Assembly: GCA_964468205.1 (NCBI GenBank)
Contig: CAYXVG010000014.1
Span: 57,732-121,731, forward strand
Reading direction: 5' to 3'
DNA from: CAWELS01 sp964468205
GTDB taxonomy: Bacteria; Acidobacteriota; Terriglobia; Bryobacterales; Bryobacteraceae
Length of the DNA: 64,000 bases
In this document: piece by piece, positions 26,592 to 36,012 of the stretch
Layout: the number at the start of each line of letters is the position of its first letter
Numbering within the stretch: the stretch's first letter is position 1
The notes under the pieces: generated by a model
The model's input: only the letters and a program-made list of their open reading frames with translations
What the model was told of the DNA's origin: nothing
The model's database searches: none
Made by a program: the position numbers and the translations under genes

Positions 26592-28099
26592 TTCACTCCG
26601 CCCATCAGCCGTACAATCGGTTTCACGAAGAACGCCAAAAGGATTCCCACCGCGACCGCTGCCGCGCCGACAACACCGAACAATGCCGGCAGGGGGAATG
26701 CTTCGTACACGGACGCGATCCGGCCCCCCAGGTAGTTGCCCATGGATATCGACACAAACCAGACGCCCATCATCATGCCGGCGACGCGCGCTGGCGCGAG
26801 CTTCGTGGTGGCGCTGAGGCCCACCGGGCTGAGGCACAACTCGCCCATCGTATGCAGCAGGTAGGTCGCCAGCAGCCAATGGAATCCGGCCTTGCCGCCA
26901 TCCTGCACCGTGAACGCCGCGGGAATCAGAACGAGGAAACCCGCACCCACCAGCACCATGCCCCACACGAACTTCGCGGGGCTCGCTGGCTCCCGATCGC
27001 CCAGCTTCAGCCAGAACCAAGCGAATACCGGCGCCAAGGTCCAGATGAAGAAACTGTTGAGTGATTGCAGCCAACTCGCGGGGAACTCGAAGCCGAGCAG
27101 ATTTCGGTCCGTGTCCTGCTTGGCGAACAGGTTCAACGTCGAGCCGGCCTGTTCGAAGACGGACCAGAAAAAACAGGAGATGATGAAGAGCACCAGGATG
27201 GCAACGAGCCGTTTCCGCTCCACCGGGGTCCAGTCGCCTGCCAAAAACATCCAGCCAAATAGCGCCACCACGATGCCGAACAGAAGGAAACCGACGAGAT
27301 TCACAACGAGTTCCGCCGTCAATTCGTAGAGGCCGGCCGCCTGCCCGCCGAGTGCCGCGGCCGCCAGCAGCGCGAGCGCACCTAGTCCCCGTCCGAACTG
27401 ACTCCGCGACGCCGCCGCCTGCTCCGGCTGGCCGGCGGTGGCCGGTTCCAGACCCGCGTGTCCCAACCGGCGGCGTCCGCTCAAGAACGTGATCACGCCA
27501 ATCACCATGCCGATGCCCGCCAGCGCGAGCCCCCAGCGCCAGTTGTAGGTTTCGCCGATGAAGCCACACGCGAGCGGCGCCATGAAGGCGCCGAGATTGA
27601 TACCCATATAGAAGAGGGAAAAGCCGGCGTCGCGGCGGCGGTCCTCCGGAGTGTAGAGCTGGCCGACGATGGTGCTGATGTTTGGTTTCAACAATCCGGT
27701 GCCGATAATCACCAGCACGAGACCACTGTAGAAAGGCGCTAGTCCGGGCGCGGCCAGCAAGAGATAGCCCGCCGACATGATGACGCCGCCAACCAGCACC
27801 GCCCGCTGCTGGCCGAGCAGTTTGTCGGCCAACCAGCCGCCGGGAAGCGAAGCCAGGTAGACCATCGACGTGTAGATGCCGTAGATGGCCCCGGCCTTCG
27901 GAACGCTGAATCCGAGGCCGCCAGATGCACCCGGAGCAGTCATGAACAGGATGAGCAGACTGCGCATCCCGTAATAGCCGAAGCGCTCCCACAGCTCGGT
28001 AAAGAAGAGAGTTGAGAGACCCCGCGGGTGACCGAAAAAGCCCGTATCGGAGCTTGCGCCATTGGGTTCGGGATTCTGCCTCGCTACTGTTTCCGCCAC
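26588..28099 (-). CDS. POT/PTR2 proton-dependent oligopeptide transporter
   Basis: GTG 28099 is chosen as start because the frame upstream belongs to the ABC gene, which ends at 28084 (overlap of 16 nt). The 503-residue membrane protein carries PTR2 signatures: TELWERFGYYGMRSLL, where the ExxERFxYYG motif binds protons, and LFYMGINLGAF, plus about 12-14 transmembrane segments (including a linker near 225-250). It imports di- and tripeptides with protons. The downstream M24 peptidase gene overlaps its stop. Start is the least sure part; a methionine occurs only further inside. Confidence 0.85.
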   Translation of the reverse strand: MAETVARQNPEPNGASSDTGFFGHPRGLSTLFFTELWERFGYYGMRSLLILFMTAPGASGGLGFSVPKAGAIYGIYTSMVYLASLPGGWLADKLLGQQRAVLVGGVIMSAGYLLLAAPGLAPFYSGLVLVIIGTGLLKPNISTIVGQLYTPEDRRRDAGFSLFYMGINLGAFMAPLACGFIGETYNWRWGLALAGIGMVIGVITFLSGRRRLGHAGLEPATAGQPEQAAASRSQFGRGLGALALLAAAALGGQAAGLYELTAELVVNLVGFLLFGIVVALFGWMFLAGDWTPVERKRLVAILVLFIISCFFWSVFEQAGSTLNLFAKQDTDRNLLGFEFPASWLQSLNSFFIWTLAPVFAWFWLKLGDREPASPAKFVWGMVLVGAGFLVLIPAAFTVQDGGKAGFHWLLATYLLHTMGELCLSPVGLSATTKLAPARVAGMMMGVWFVSISMGNYLGGRIASVYEAFPLPALFGVVGAAAVAVGILLAFFVKPIVRLMGGVK

Positions 28100-29286
28100 T
28101 GAATTCTGGTCCCCAGACTGACCACACCGGCCGTGTCCTTCGTATCGACAACGGTGAAACTGAGTACGTCGTCCAGCCAATCCTGGCTGGTTCCATCCCA
28201 GTGTTGTGTGGCTACCGTGAGTGTATAATCCTGCCGCGTGAAGTGGCAATCGAAGACGAATTCCACCTCGGCCGTCTCGCCCGCCTCGAAGGGACCGAGC
28301 CGGACGCCTTCAATCCGGGAGTTCGTGCCGTAGACGTCGATTCCAAGGCGGTTGCGCACGAGGACCCCGACGACAAGATCGTCGGCTGGCCGGTTAATGC
28401 GAACGCGAGTCCGGACTGCTGCTGTTTCGCCGGCCTGCAGCGTTTCGGCGCGTTGGCCGGCGGAGTTGCGCAGTTCCACATCGAGGATCCGGCTGGCGCC
28501 GTCCCCGTGCCGGAAGCTGCCCGTGGAGCGGACCTCCTCGCCATCGCCGCCGTTTGCCTTCTGCCGCTCGAGAACGAGCCCGACATACCGATTCACTACG
28601 TCGCTCGGCTTGCCTTCGGCGCGGATTTTGCCATCCACCATGAGGATTGCGCGGTCAGCTAACTGCTTCACCAGGCCGAGGTCGTGAGACACGAAAAGAA
28701 CCGTCACGTTTCGCGCTTTCAGCTCTTCGAACTTCTTAATACAACGGTTGGAGAAGACCGCGTCGCCGACGGCGAGAGCCTCGTCCACGATCAGGATGTC
28801 GGGATCGACGTGGATGGCAGTCGAGAACGCGAGGCGGACGTACATGCCGCTCGAGTACTCCTTCACCGGCCGGCCCATGAACTCGCCGATGCCCGCGAAC
28901 GCGGCAATCTCCGGGAATACGTTCTCAATTTCCGCGCGGGAAAGCCCCATGATCTCGCCGTTCAGGAAAACATTCTCGCGGCCGGTGAATTCGGGATTGA
29001 ATCCCGCGCCCAGTTCCAGCAACGCGGCGATGCGCCCTTCGGTGGAGACCCGCCCGCTGGTGGGCTGCACAATCCCGCACACCACTTGAAGCAGCGTGCT
29101 CTTGCCGGAGCCGTTAGGCCCCACCACGCCGAGGGTCTCTCCTTTCCCGACGCTGAGGTTGACGTCTCGCAACGCCCAGAAATCCCGGTGCTGTTTGCGG
29201 CCGACAATGGGAAGGATTTCGCGGATTCTGTCCGAGGGCCGGTTGTAGAGCCGGTACACCTTGGATACGCTCTGAACGAGGATCAC
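28084..29286 (-). CDS. Wzt-like ABC transporter ATP-binding protein with C-terminal carbohydrate-binding domain
   Basis: The 400-residue protein has a full ABC nucleotide-binding domain: Walker A GPNGSGKST (56-64), a signature YSSGM (144-148) in place of LSGGQ, Walker B ILIVDE (164-169), and an H-loop VSHDL. Residues from about 255 form a Wzt-C-type domain (ILDVELRNSAGQ, VRTRVRINRPADDLVVGVLVRN, DVYGTNSRIEG) that binds the end of O-antigen or a similar polysaccharide before export. Normally a Wzm permease gene is adjacent; none is in the window. It lies 46 bp downstream of the phage-like cassette on the same strand, which may read through into it. Confidence 0.85.
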   Translation of the reverse strand: MILVQSVSKVYRLYNRPSDRIREILPIVGRKQHRDFWALRDVNLSVGKGETLGVVGPNGSGKSTLLQVVCGIVQPTSGRVSTEGRIAALLELGAGFNPEFTGRENVFLNGEIMGLSRAEIENVFPEIAAFAGIGEFMGRPVKEYSSGMYVRLAFSTAIHVDPDILIVDEALAVGDAVFSNRCIKKFEELKARNVTVLFVSHDLGLVKQLADRAILMVDGKIRAEGKPSDVVNRYVGLVLERQKANGGDGEEVRSTGSFRHGDGASRILDVELRNSAGQRAETLQAGETAAVRTRVRINRPADDLVVGVLVRNRLGIDVYGTNSRIEGVRLGPFEAGETAEVEFVFDCHFTRQDYTLTVATQHWDGTSQDWLDDVLSFTVVDTKDTAGVVSLGTRIQWRKQ

Positions 29287-29332
29287 AATGCAGATTCAAA
29301 TATAGCGCGCGGTGTTGGAGTCCGACAACGCG

Positions 29333-32074
29333 TCACCCGCAAAAGAAGTTGCGGCGAAGCGCTGTGGGGAGGGGGGTATCGTAGCCAATGAGGCAATATT
29401 GGTCGAGCGCAAAAAGAACGATCGACTCCACATTCTGGGCAAGCGCTTCATGGACTTCCTTCAGCCATGCCGTCTTGGAATCGGCGATGCCCACCAGGAA
29501 ACTCCGTCTCGACGGCGTGAACCCGCGCAGAGCGCCGTGGGAAATCGTCCCAAAGGCGCGGTCGAGGTTCCGCGTATAGGTGTATGTGAAGCTTTCAGTC
29601 TTGAGATTATCGAGTCTATCAGGGGTCCAGGCCGCGGCCGGGTAGTTGATAGCCGTATTAAAAGCGGTCTCGTTTACGTCCGTCGGGTAGAGCGTCTCGA
29701 AGCGGCAACCCGGGTGAGACGATCTCACGTGGGCGATTACCGCGTTGGTGAACTCGCCGATCAAACTCGGAAGGAATTCCACTTCTTCGGGATACGCCGC
29801 TGGGTCGGCATCGTTCGTCGGAAAGACGCTCAATTCCCGCCCGTACCGGTTCTGAAACTCAGCGAGTGTGTAATCGTCGTAGAATGGCATCCCGGCGCCG
29901 GCAAGCGGAAAGTACCACCACTGCACCTCGCCAAACTGCAGATACGGCACACACCCTGCAGCGGCCATCACGTCCGCCATCCCGCAATAGACCTCCTTCC
30001 AGAAGTCCGTGCTTGTCGGTGAGAAATTCGTTTGCAGCGCCGGAGTATTGAGCCACGCCGGATCGCCGTTTGGGTAGCGCTGGGCGACTCCGGCGTCGAG
30101 CGAAGGATCACCGTGCTGAAGCTCCATGCTGAACGCGGCCGTAACGTCCATCCCATAACTCTTGACCGCGGCGTAAAAGGCCTCGCTCCAGTCCCGTGCT
30201 GCCCGGTTGATGCGGGGCAGAGCGTTCAGGTCGGTTCGCCAGTCGCCATTCGTCCCGTCGTCCAACGTTGGCCCGCTCGCCACCGCAGCGAAATCTCCAC
30301 TCGCAGGAGTGGCCGCAATCGTGACCAGGTTGCCATCCGTCCCCATCGCGCGCGCGAAAATAGTGAGCCGGTTGCCGGACGCCTCCGCGCGAACAGCGGT
30401 GTACCCACGGTTGATCTCTAGCTCGAAGGCCTTGGCGATCGTTTCGGCGGTATCTCCAATTCTGTTAACGTGCGAGATTATCGCATCCAACTCCGGCGGC
30501 TGGTCTGTCCGGCCGATCCGAAGCTCGGTGGTCTGGCTGAACGCTGGAGTCCCTACAAAGTCAACAGTTCCCGAAGCGTACTGATGCCCCGGCCGGTACA
30601 GTTCATAGAACCAAAGCGCCCCGACGTAATGGTTGACGCGTCCGTGGAATCCCAGCTCGTGGATCATTGCAACCGTGCGCTCCGCCGGAACCGCCAGAGA
30701 ATGATCCGTGTCCCAGTCAGTCGCCAAAGTGACCTTGTTATCGGCTGGAAACGTCGGAACCGACTCGCAGGGAACGGTCGCCTCCAGGAAATCAAAATAG
30801 AGATAGGAGCCGCCGGATCCCGTGTGCTCGATCCGTACGGAATGGATCCCCGCGCCGAAACTCCCAATCGGCACGCGGCGCAACACGTCCTCCCCGGCGG
30901 TGTACAGGTTTTCGCTTTTGACGAGTTGCTCGTCCACCCAGACGGACACGCCGCCGCCGTTGAACGACGATCGCGTCCCCAAGAATAGTTCGTGATCCCC
31001 GACTGCCCGGTAGGAACATGTCACCGCCGCGGACGTTTCGGTCGTGAAGTGAATCGTTCCCCCGGAAAAGTTCCCTTTGGCCTCGCTCCAGCTTCCGCTA
31101 TAGACAGCCTCTGGCGAGTCGTCTTCAACCCGCTGCGTGCCGGGACCAGCCACCCGGTATCTCCGGCCGGCGCCCGTCACTGACCACCCAGACACCGCAA
31201 CGTCGAACTCGCTCCTCTCGAACGCTCCAAGCTGTAACTCGGCGGCATAGGTCCAACGCATCTTTCGGACCTCGTGTACCGGTACTGCGCGCCCCGTTTC
31301 ATCCACTAGCGAATCGAACGGCAGTGTCACCTGCCAGCGGTCCGGTGAGACTCCACCACTGAAGCGTTGCCACCAGGGGCTCCACGCCATGGAGCCCGAT
31401 CCCGCGACAAAACCGTAAACGCCGATCCTGTTGCCGTTGGCTCCGACGGTGCTGGTCGCGAGAGTCTGCCCCTCGCCAACGTAGTAAACCTGAAGCTTCG
31501 CACCGTTGCGAGTGGCCACGGCGAAGCCTGAAAAGCTGTTGATGCTATCTACCACAGCCTGCACCGCCGTCTCGAGCGTGTCGACGCCGTAGAGCTGATG
31601 GGTGTGATGCTCCCCAAGAATAGAGATGCCGACGTAGTCGCCGCTAACGGGCGTCCCAGTGAGCTCGAGCTCCGCCTGAGCCGCCGTATAAGAACCGGAA
31701 ACCGGAACGGCGTAGTCCTTCAGGGGCACCCTGTAGAATTCCTCAACCCCACCCTCATCGGCCCAAATCCGCAGAAACGGCCAGTCCACTGTTGGATACA
31801 GGTCAGAGTCAAGAGGAATACAGTTCGTCCGGCTCTCTTCATAGGTCAGTTCCAACCCGCGCAGGTCGCCATCCGGAAGATTCCGGAAACGTGGATGCTC
31901 GATCACGTTGTCACGGTTCCACTCGATCACGGCCCAGTCGAACTGCTGCCGCCACGTTCCGGAAACCTGAAAACCGGACTCCGAGGCGTGATGCATGGCG
32001 GCAATCGCCGATGGCCGCTCGAAATAGCACTGCAGGTCCTGGTCTGGTCGAAGCTTATCTCGGTAGTTTGCCAT
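29333..32074 (-). CDS. Large tail-tip protein with glycosidase-like TIM-barrel C-terminus
   Basis: Last gene of the cassette, 913 residues, starting 6 bp after the hub gene. The first half has beta-rich segments (FGVYGFVAGSGSMAWSPWWQRFSGG- and HELFLGTRSSFNGGG-type) and a carbohydrate-binding-like jelly roll (about 350-450). From about 470, the sequence resembles a (beta/alpha)8 barrel: FSMELQHGDPS, PYLQFGEVQWWYFP, and RFETLYPTDVNE, similar to TIM-barrel domains in tail proteins of phages and gene transfer agents. The E in FGEVQWWY sits where glycosidases have a catalytic glutamate. It may be a receptor-binding or polysaccharide-degrading tip. Family name could not be fixed. Confidence 0.6.
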   Translation of the reverse strand: MANYRDKLRPDQDLQCYFERPSAIAAMHHASESGFQVSGTWRQQFDWAVIEWNRDNVIEHPRFRNLPDGDLRGLELTYEESRTNCIPLDSDLYPTVDWPFLRIWADEGGVEEFYRVPLKDYAVPVSGSYTAAQAELELTGTPVSGDYVGISILGEHHTHQLYGVDTLETAVQAVVDSINSFSGFAVATRNGAKLQVYYVGEGQTLATSTVGANGNRIGVYGFVAGSGSMAWSPWWQRFSGGVSPDRWQVTLPFDSLVDETGRAVPVHEVRKMRWTYAAELQLGAFERSEFDVAVSGWSVTGAGRRYRVAGPGTQRVEDDSPEAVYSGSWSEAKGNFSGGTIHFTTETSAAVTCSYRAVGDHELFLGTRSSFNGGGVSVWVDEQLVKSENLYTAGEDVLRRVPIGSFGAGIHSVRIEHTGSGGSYLYFDFLEATVPCESVPTFPADNKVTLATDWDTDHSLAVPAERTVAMIHELGFHGRVNHYVGALWFYELYRPGHQYASGTVDFVGTPAFSQTTELRIGRTDQPPELDAIISHVNRIGDTAETIAKAFELEINRGYTAVRAEASGNRLTIFARAMGTDGNLVTIAATPASGDFAAVASGPTLDDGTNGDWRTDLNALPRINRAARDWSEAFYAAVKSYGMDVTAAFSMELQHGDPSLDAGVAQRYPNGDPAWLNTPALQTNFSPTSTDFWKEVYCGMADVMAAAGCVPYLQFGEVQWWYFPLAGAGMPFYDDYTLAEFQNRYGRELSVFPTNDADPAAYPEEVEFLPSLIGEFTNAVIAHVRSSHPGCRFETLYPTDVNETAFNTAINYPAAAWTPDRLDNLKTESFTYTYTRNLDRAFGTISHGALRGFTPSRRSFLVGIADSKTAWLKEVHEALAQNVESIVLFALDQYCLIGYDTPLPTALRRNFFCG

Positions 32075-32080
32075 GGCTGG

Positions 32081-35000
32081 TCACAGTCGAATAATTACGT
32101 TCAAGTCTTTTCCTGTGGTGGTGTCGGCGGACTGCGGAACTGCAACCACGTGCAACTCGAGCGTCGCCCGTTCTTCGAGCGGCGGAAGCGTCCGGCCGTC
32201 GACCACGTTCGATTGCGTCTGCCCGTCGGGGATGGCCAGTTCGCAATAGAGCGCTCCGTCCTGGACAAGCTGCAAATTCACGCTCCCCCCGGTTGGAGGC
32301 TCCTTCATCACCGCGAAAACATCCCGCACGGAGTGCGACGCCTGGATCACCACCGGCGGGGCCGCGCCCGCCTGGATGGCGAGATGACCGGCAACCTGAA
32401 TCGAGAGTTGTCCTCCGGAGAGTGTTCGCAGCCCGTAGTCGACGGTGCCGGTGAATCCGGCCCTCGCCACTTCGCTGTTGCCGCGTGAGTTCGTGACGAA
32501 GAACTCCGCCGCGGCAATTCTCACATCGGGTATCTGCAGAGGATAACCGAAACTCCCGCTGGCTGGACTGCCGAAGAAATTCTTCACGAACGGAATCACG
32601 AAGACTTTGCGTCGCAAGTGATAGACCGGAGACCCCGCCGGAAAAGCCTCCGGCGCCGTGTCATGAGACCCACGCGTCACCTCGTAGCGCAGGCCACCGT
32701 CGAGAACCTCCTCCACCACCAGCACCTCGCCGCCAATCTGCAGAAGCGATCCGAGACCCGCCGCACCCGGCGCGCTCAACTCCAGTACCGGATCTGTCTC
32801 CCCCAATGCCGCTCCCAGTGACGCATCAGCCGGCCCGATCAGCTCGTCCCAGTAGTGAACGCTCAGCGTCCCCGCCTCGACACTGGCAGTATTCGTCAAG
32901 TCGGCGAAACCGATGCCGGCAAGTTCGACTACGCCCCGGCCATTCGCATGCAACCCGAATACCGGCTGTCCCGCGACGTCGACATCGCCCGAACCGTCGC
33001 TCGCACCCCCAATCTGCCACCGGGTGATCGGCGACAGCTCATACGCGCACTCTCTGCCATGGGCGTTCGTCGACCTGCCCGAAACGTGGACTGTGGCGCC
33101 CGCGTGGTTCGGAATCTCGAACTCCGCCGGGCTGCTGGTTGCCGCCGCCCCAAAGCGCCAACTCCCCTCGGCCACCACGAATTCGCTGGTCGTGTCCGGC
33201 TCCACCGTCCAGGTGGAGTTTACCGTCAGGGTCTGCGCGCTGTTCCCAAGCACAGTCCGCTCCTGCCCCGCGCCCGTCCCGGAGACAATCCGTACTACGG
33301 CGCCGGTGTGCTCGTTGTCGAGCATCTGCAGCACGTCGCTGCCAATCGTCCGTTCCGAATGCGAAGTTACCGGATGGGCGGGAACCCGCTCCATCCGCCA
33401 GTAGAACCGGGCGTGGTCATAGTTCGCATCCGGCGGGGGCGTTAACCCAGCGGATCCACCCGCGTCCACGTATGCATCCGCCAGCGGAGAACCGGTGGCA
33501 ATCCGCAACAACTGCGACGGGCTCTCGCCGCGGTATACATGGAAGCCGGCAGCCTCAGGCGGAAAGCGGAGGGCAAGCAGAATAACGGCGTTGGTCTGGG
33601 TTCCGGGAGGGATGGCCGCGCGCACGACGAAGGAGAGTTCGCTCTCGTTGCCGGCGCCGTCAATCGCACTCACAGCGTAGTAATATGTCTCTCCGCCCAA
33701 CAGGGATCCGCCGCTGGTATCTACCGACGGTGTGAGGCTCACTAGCGGTATTCCGATCCCGCCTGTCGATGGCGCGCGCGGCGGCACAAACTCCACCGCC
33801 AGCGAGACGGTCGCCCCTCCATCCGCTCGGCCGGTCGCCTTCTCCGCGATCCCAAACACAGGGCGGCCGTTGCCGTCCAACTCGGAACCGGCAAGCGGAC
33901 GCGGCAATCCAAGTTCGCCGGTCGACTGCCTGCCGGCGCCCGAGTGTCCATGACCGGTCGTGTCGAGATACCACGCATCGTCGTGCCACTGGCAGATAAT
34001 CTTCGACGTCGCATGGTTGAGTCCCGAGGCGATCCGGATAACCCGGAAAGGCTGCCGCATCAAGCCTTCCTTCAGGTATGTCAGCGCTACGATATCCCCG
34101 GGCTTGAGTCCGATGGCCCTCACGCTTGTTTCGAACTCCACCAAGCAGTTTCCGCGGATCGATTTATGTAGGTGCCGCCCCAGGATGCGCTGCGCCTGGC
34201 TGAAGTTCGGAATGCCCAGCGCGCGCATTCCAGTGCTCACCTCCTGTCCCGCGTCTAGCGCGTCGGAGGTGTCCACGAGCGAGAGGCTGTCTTGTTGGTA
34301 TTCGTTGAACTCGTCTTGAAACTCCACCGTCAGACGGTTTGGCGTATCGGCCGTCGGCCGCGACCAAATTCGCAGGGAGGCCTCGCCCGAGGAGCGTCGC
34401 AGAATCCCGGACTTACCATCGCTGCCGTCCCCGAACTCGTACGCCGGCCAGCCTCCGTTCAACTCTTGAGTGCTGTTGCTGCCGGCCGGAAGCGAGGGTT
34501 GCTGGCCGGCCAGGGTTCTCTCGACGCGTAGTTGCAGCAACCCGCCGAAGCCGTAGGTCACGTACAAGCCGGCGCAGTTCCTTATACCTCGGACAACATC
34601 GGCGGCGCTTCGCCGTTTGCGAAGAGCCAGATTGCACTGATAGCGGGGAATGTCCACTGCGTTGCCATAAAGGTCGGTCGCTCCGATCACCTCATCCGAG
34701 TGACTCGCCGCGTTCGCGAATGATGGAAGATCAATCTCGTCGAGCGACCAGCCCGATCGCCGCAGCACGTCGAGCAGAATCCAGACGGGGTTATTGGTGA
34801 ACGCATGATCCAGGAAATTCCCCGCGCTATCGAATCGCTCCAGTTTCACCCCCTCCACCAGCACCTGCACTCGGGCTATTGACTGGCCGGCGCTGACATG
34901 ATTCGGCACGACGACTGAAAGAAACGCCATGCTCCCGTAGGGATCGCCCAGCGGATTTCCCTGGCCGTCGCTGAAATCCGGATTGAAGCCGCCCGTCCGG

Positions 35001-36010
35001 TTACCCGGGCTTATCAGGTTGTACCACCCGGTCGCCGTCATGTCCGCGCCGGCCTTGCCCGCCGGAATGTCAATGTTATTGACGACCACCTTGAGTACGC
35101 CCTGGATCTCGCCCGAACCCAGTAGAACCTCCATCCGGGTCAGGTTCCCGTCATTACGCGCGAAAACTACCGGCGGCTCGTACCAGGTCGTCCCGTAGAT
35201 CAGCGGGACAAGATCGTTGTACTTCGTCTTGTTCTCCACCGCTCCGGTGACGTGGCTTCCCTGCTCTCCATGACTGCGGACTATGATATTCGCGGGCAGA
35301 AACTCCACTCCGCCGAACCGTCGCGTCTCGCTGCCCGCCTCGTCGCGGGAGAACATGCCGCGCGCCTCGCACTGCTTGCGGGTTCCGTCGCATGTTGTAT
35401 AAGGGTTTCCGCCGTCCAGATTTCCGCAACCGCCCGAGACGTCCGCCGAGTATCCGCAGCGGAAGAACCGGGAGTAGCGGCCCCGCGGCCCTCCGTCCAC
35501 CGCCTCGGATCGCTGCTCCGGCGTCGCGGGGAAGTTCCATGGGCACCTCCGCTGGATGCGCACTTCAGGCAGAAGCATCCGCTGCAAACTGAGCCGGTTC
35601 ATGAAGCTCAAGCGGAACGTGGACTCGGTAATCTCATCGGGAGGATTCGCGACTCCCCGGAAGAGTACCTCGCTACCGGATACTGGCTCGCCCGCCGCGA
35701 GGTCGAAAAAGACGAAACGCGCCGTCAGCTTGGCGCCTTTCCACCCGACAGTCCGTTCCACCTGCGAAAAATGAGAATCGGCGTTGGCGAGGACAATCCC
35801 CACCCGGTTCACCGCGTCGATTCCCTCGTCAGAGAGCGACTGTGTCTCGAGCGATGTGTGCCCCAGAACGCGCGGCACGTAGACCTCGCCTTCGAATACC
35901 AGCCGCCGGGTGCTCCAGCGCTCCATCTGCCCGTCGCGCAGCTCGCATTCGAACAAAAGCACCGGAGTTTCGAGCTCTTCCCGCTCTTTGATGGTGAATA
36001 TGCTATCCAT
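32081..36010 (-). CDS. Tail-tip hub protein, apparent gpL-gpJ-like fusion (1309 aa)
   Basis: Residues 1-240 resemble lambda gpL/DUF2163 hub proteins: a cysteine set C156, C185, C195, C207 and C214 (RRCPWNF, RCGYSAD, GGCGN, TTCDGTRKQCEARG) followed by RFGGVEFLPA, the usual Fe-S-binding hallmark. From about 280 (LVPLIYGTTWYEPPVV) a gpJ-like baseplate part begins, then fibronectin-III-like segments (ETYYYAVSAIDGAGNESELSF, near 790), and beta-rich C-terminal modules. In lambda these are separate proteins, so this is a fusion. The hub seals the tail tube and joins receptor-binding proteins. Assignment of the domains is by motif; structural prediction would be needed for the C-terminal half. Confidence 0.65.
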   Translation of the reverse strand: MDSIFTIKEREELETPVLLFECELRDGQMERWSTRRLVFEGEVYVPRVLGHTSLETQSLSDEGIDAVNRVGIVLANADSHFSQVERTVGWKGAKLTARFVFFDLAAGEPVSGSEVLFRGVANPPDEITESTFRLSFMNRLSLQRMLLPEVRIQRRCPWNFPATPEQRSEAVDGGPRGRYSRFFRCGYSADVSGGCGNLDGGNPYTTCDGTRKQCEARGMFSRDEAGSETRRFGGVEFLPANIIVRSHGEQGSHVTGAVENKTKYNDLVPLIYGTTWYEPPVVFARNDGNLTRMEVLLGSGEIQGVLKVVVNNIDIPAGKAGADMTATGWYNLISPGNRTGGFNPDFSDGQGNPLGDPYGSMAFLSVVVPNHVSAGQSIARVQVLVEGVKLERFDSAGNFLDHAFTNNPVWILLDVLRRSGWSLDEIDLPSFANAASHSDEVIGATDLYGNAVDIPRYQCNLALRKRRSAADVVRGIRNCAGLYVTYGFGGLLQLRVERTLAGQQPSLPAGSNSTQELNGGWPAYEFGDGSDGKSGILRRSSGEASLRIWSRPTADTPNRLTVEFQDEFNEYQQDSLSLVDTSDALDAGQEVSTGMRALGIPNFSQAQRILGRHLHKSIRGNCLVEFETSVRAIGLKPGDIVALTYLKEGLMRQPFRVIRIASGLNHATSKIICQWHDDAWYLDTTGHGHSGAGRQSTGELGLPRPLAGSELDGNGRPVFGIAEKATGRADGGATVSLAVEFVPPRAPSTGGIGIPLVSLTPSVDTSGGSLLGGETYYYAVSAIDGAGNESELSFVVRAAIPPGTQTNAVILLALRFPPEAAGFHVYRGESPSQLLRIATGSPLADAYVDAGGSAGLTPPPDANYDHARFYWRMERVPAHPVTSHSERTIGSDVLQMLDNEHTGAVVRIVSGTGAGQERTVLGNSAQTLTVNSTWTVEPDTTSEFVVAEGSWRFGAAATSSPAEFEIPNHAGATVHVSGRSTNAHGRECAYELSPITRWQIGGASDGSGDVDVAGQPVFGLHANGRGVVELAGIGFADLTNTASVEAGTLSVHYWDELIGPADASLGAALGETDPVLELSAPGAAGLGSLLQIGGEVLVVEEVLDGGLRYEVTRGSHDTAPEAFPAGSPVYHLRRKVFVIPFVKNFFGSPASGSFGYPLQIPDVRIAAAEFFVTNSRGNSEVARAGFTGTVDYGLRTLSGGQLSIQVAGHLAIQAGAAPPVVIQASHSVRDVFAVMKEPPTGGSVNLQLVQDGALYCELAIPDGQTQSNVVDGRTLPPLEERATLELHVVAVPQSADTTTGKDLNVIIRL

Positions 36011-36012
36011 GG

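Noticed and set aside
26600..28196. A 927-residue continuous frame on the minus strand extending the M24 peptidase far upstream
   Set aside because: The first 535 codons lie in another frame of the POT transporter gene and have no recognisable domain; the peptidase starts properly at 26591 with an ATGA overlap.
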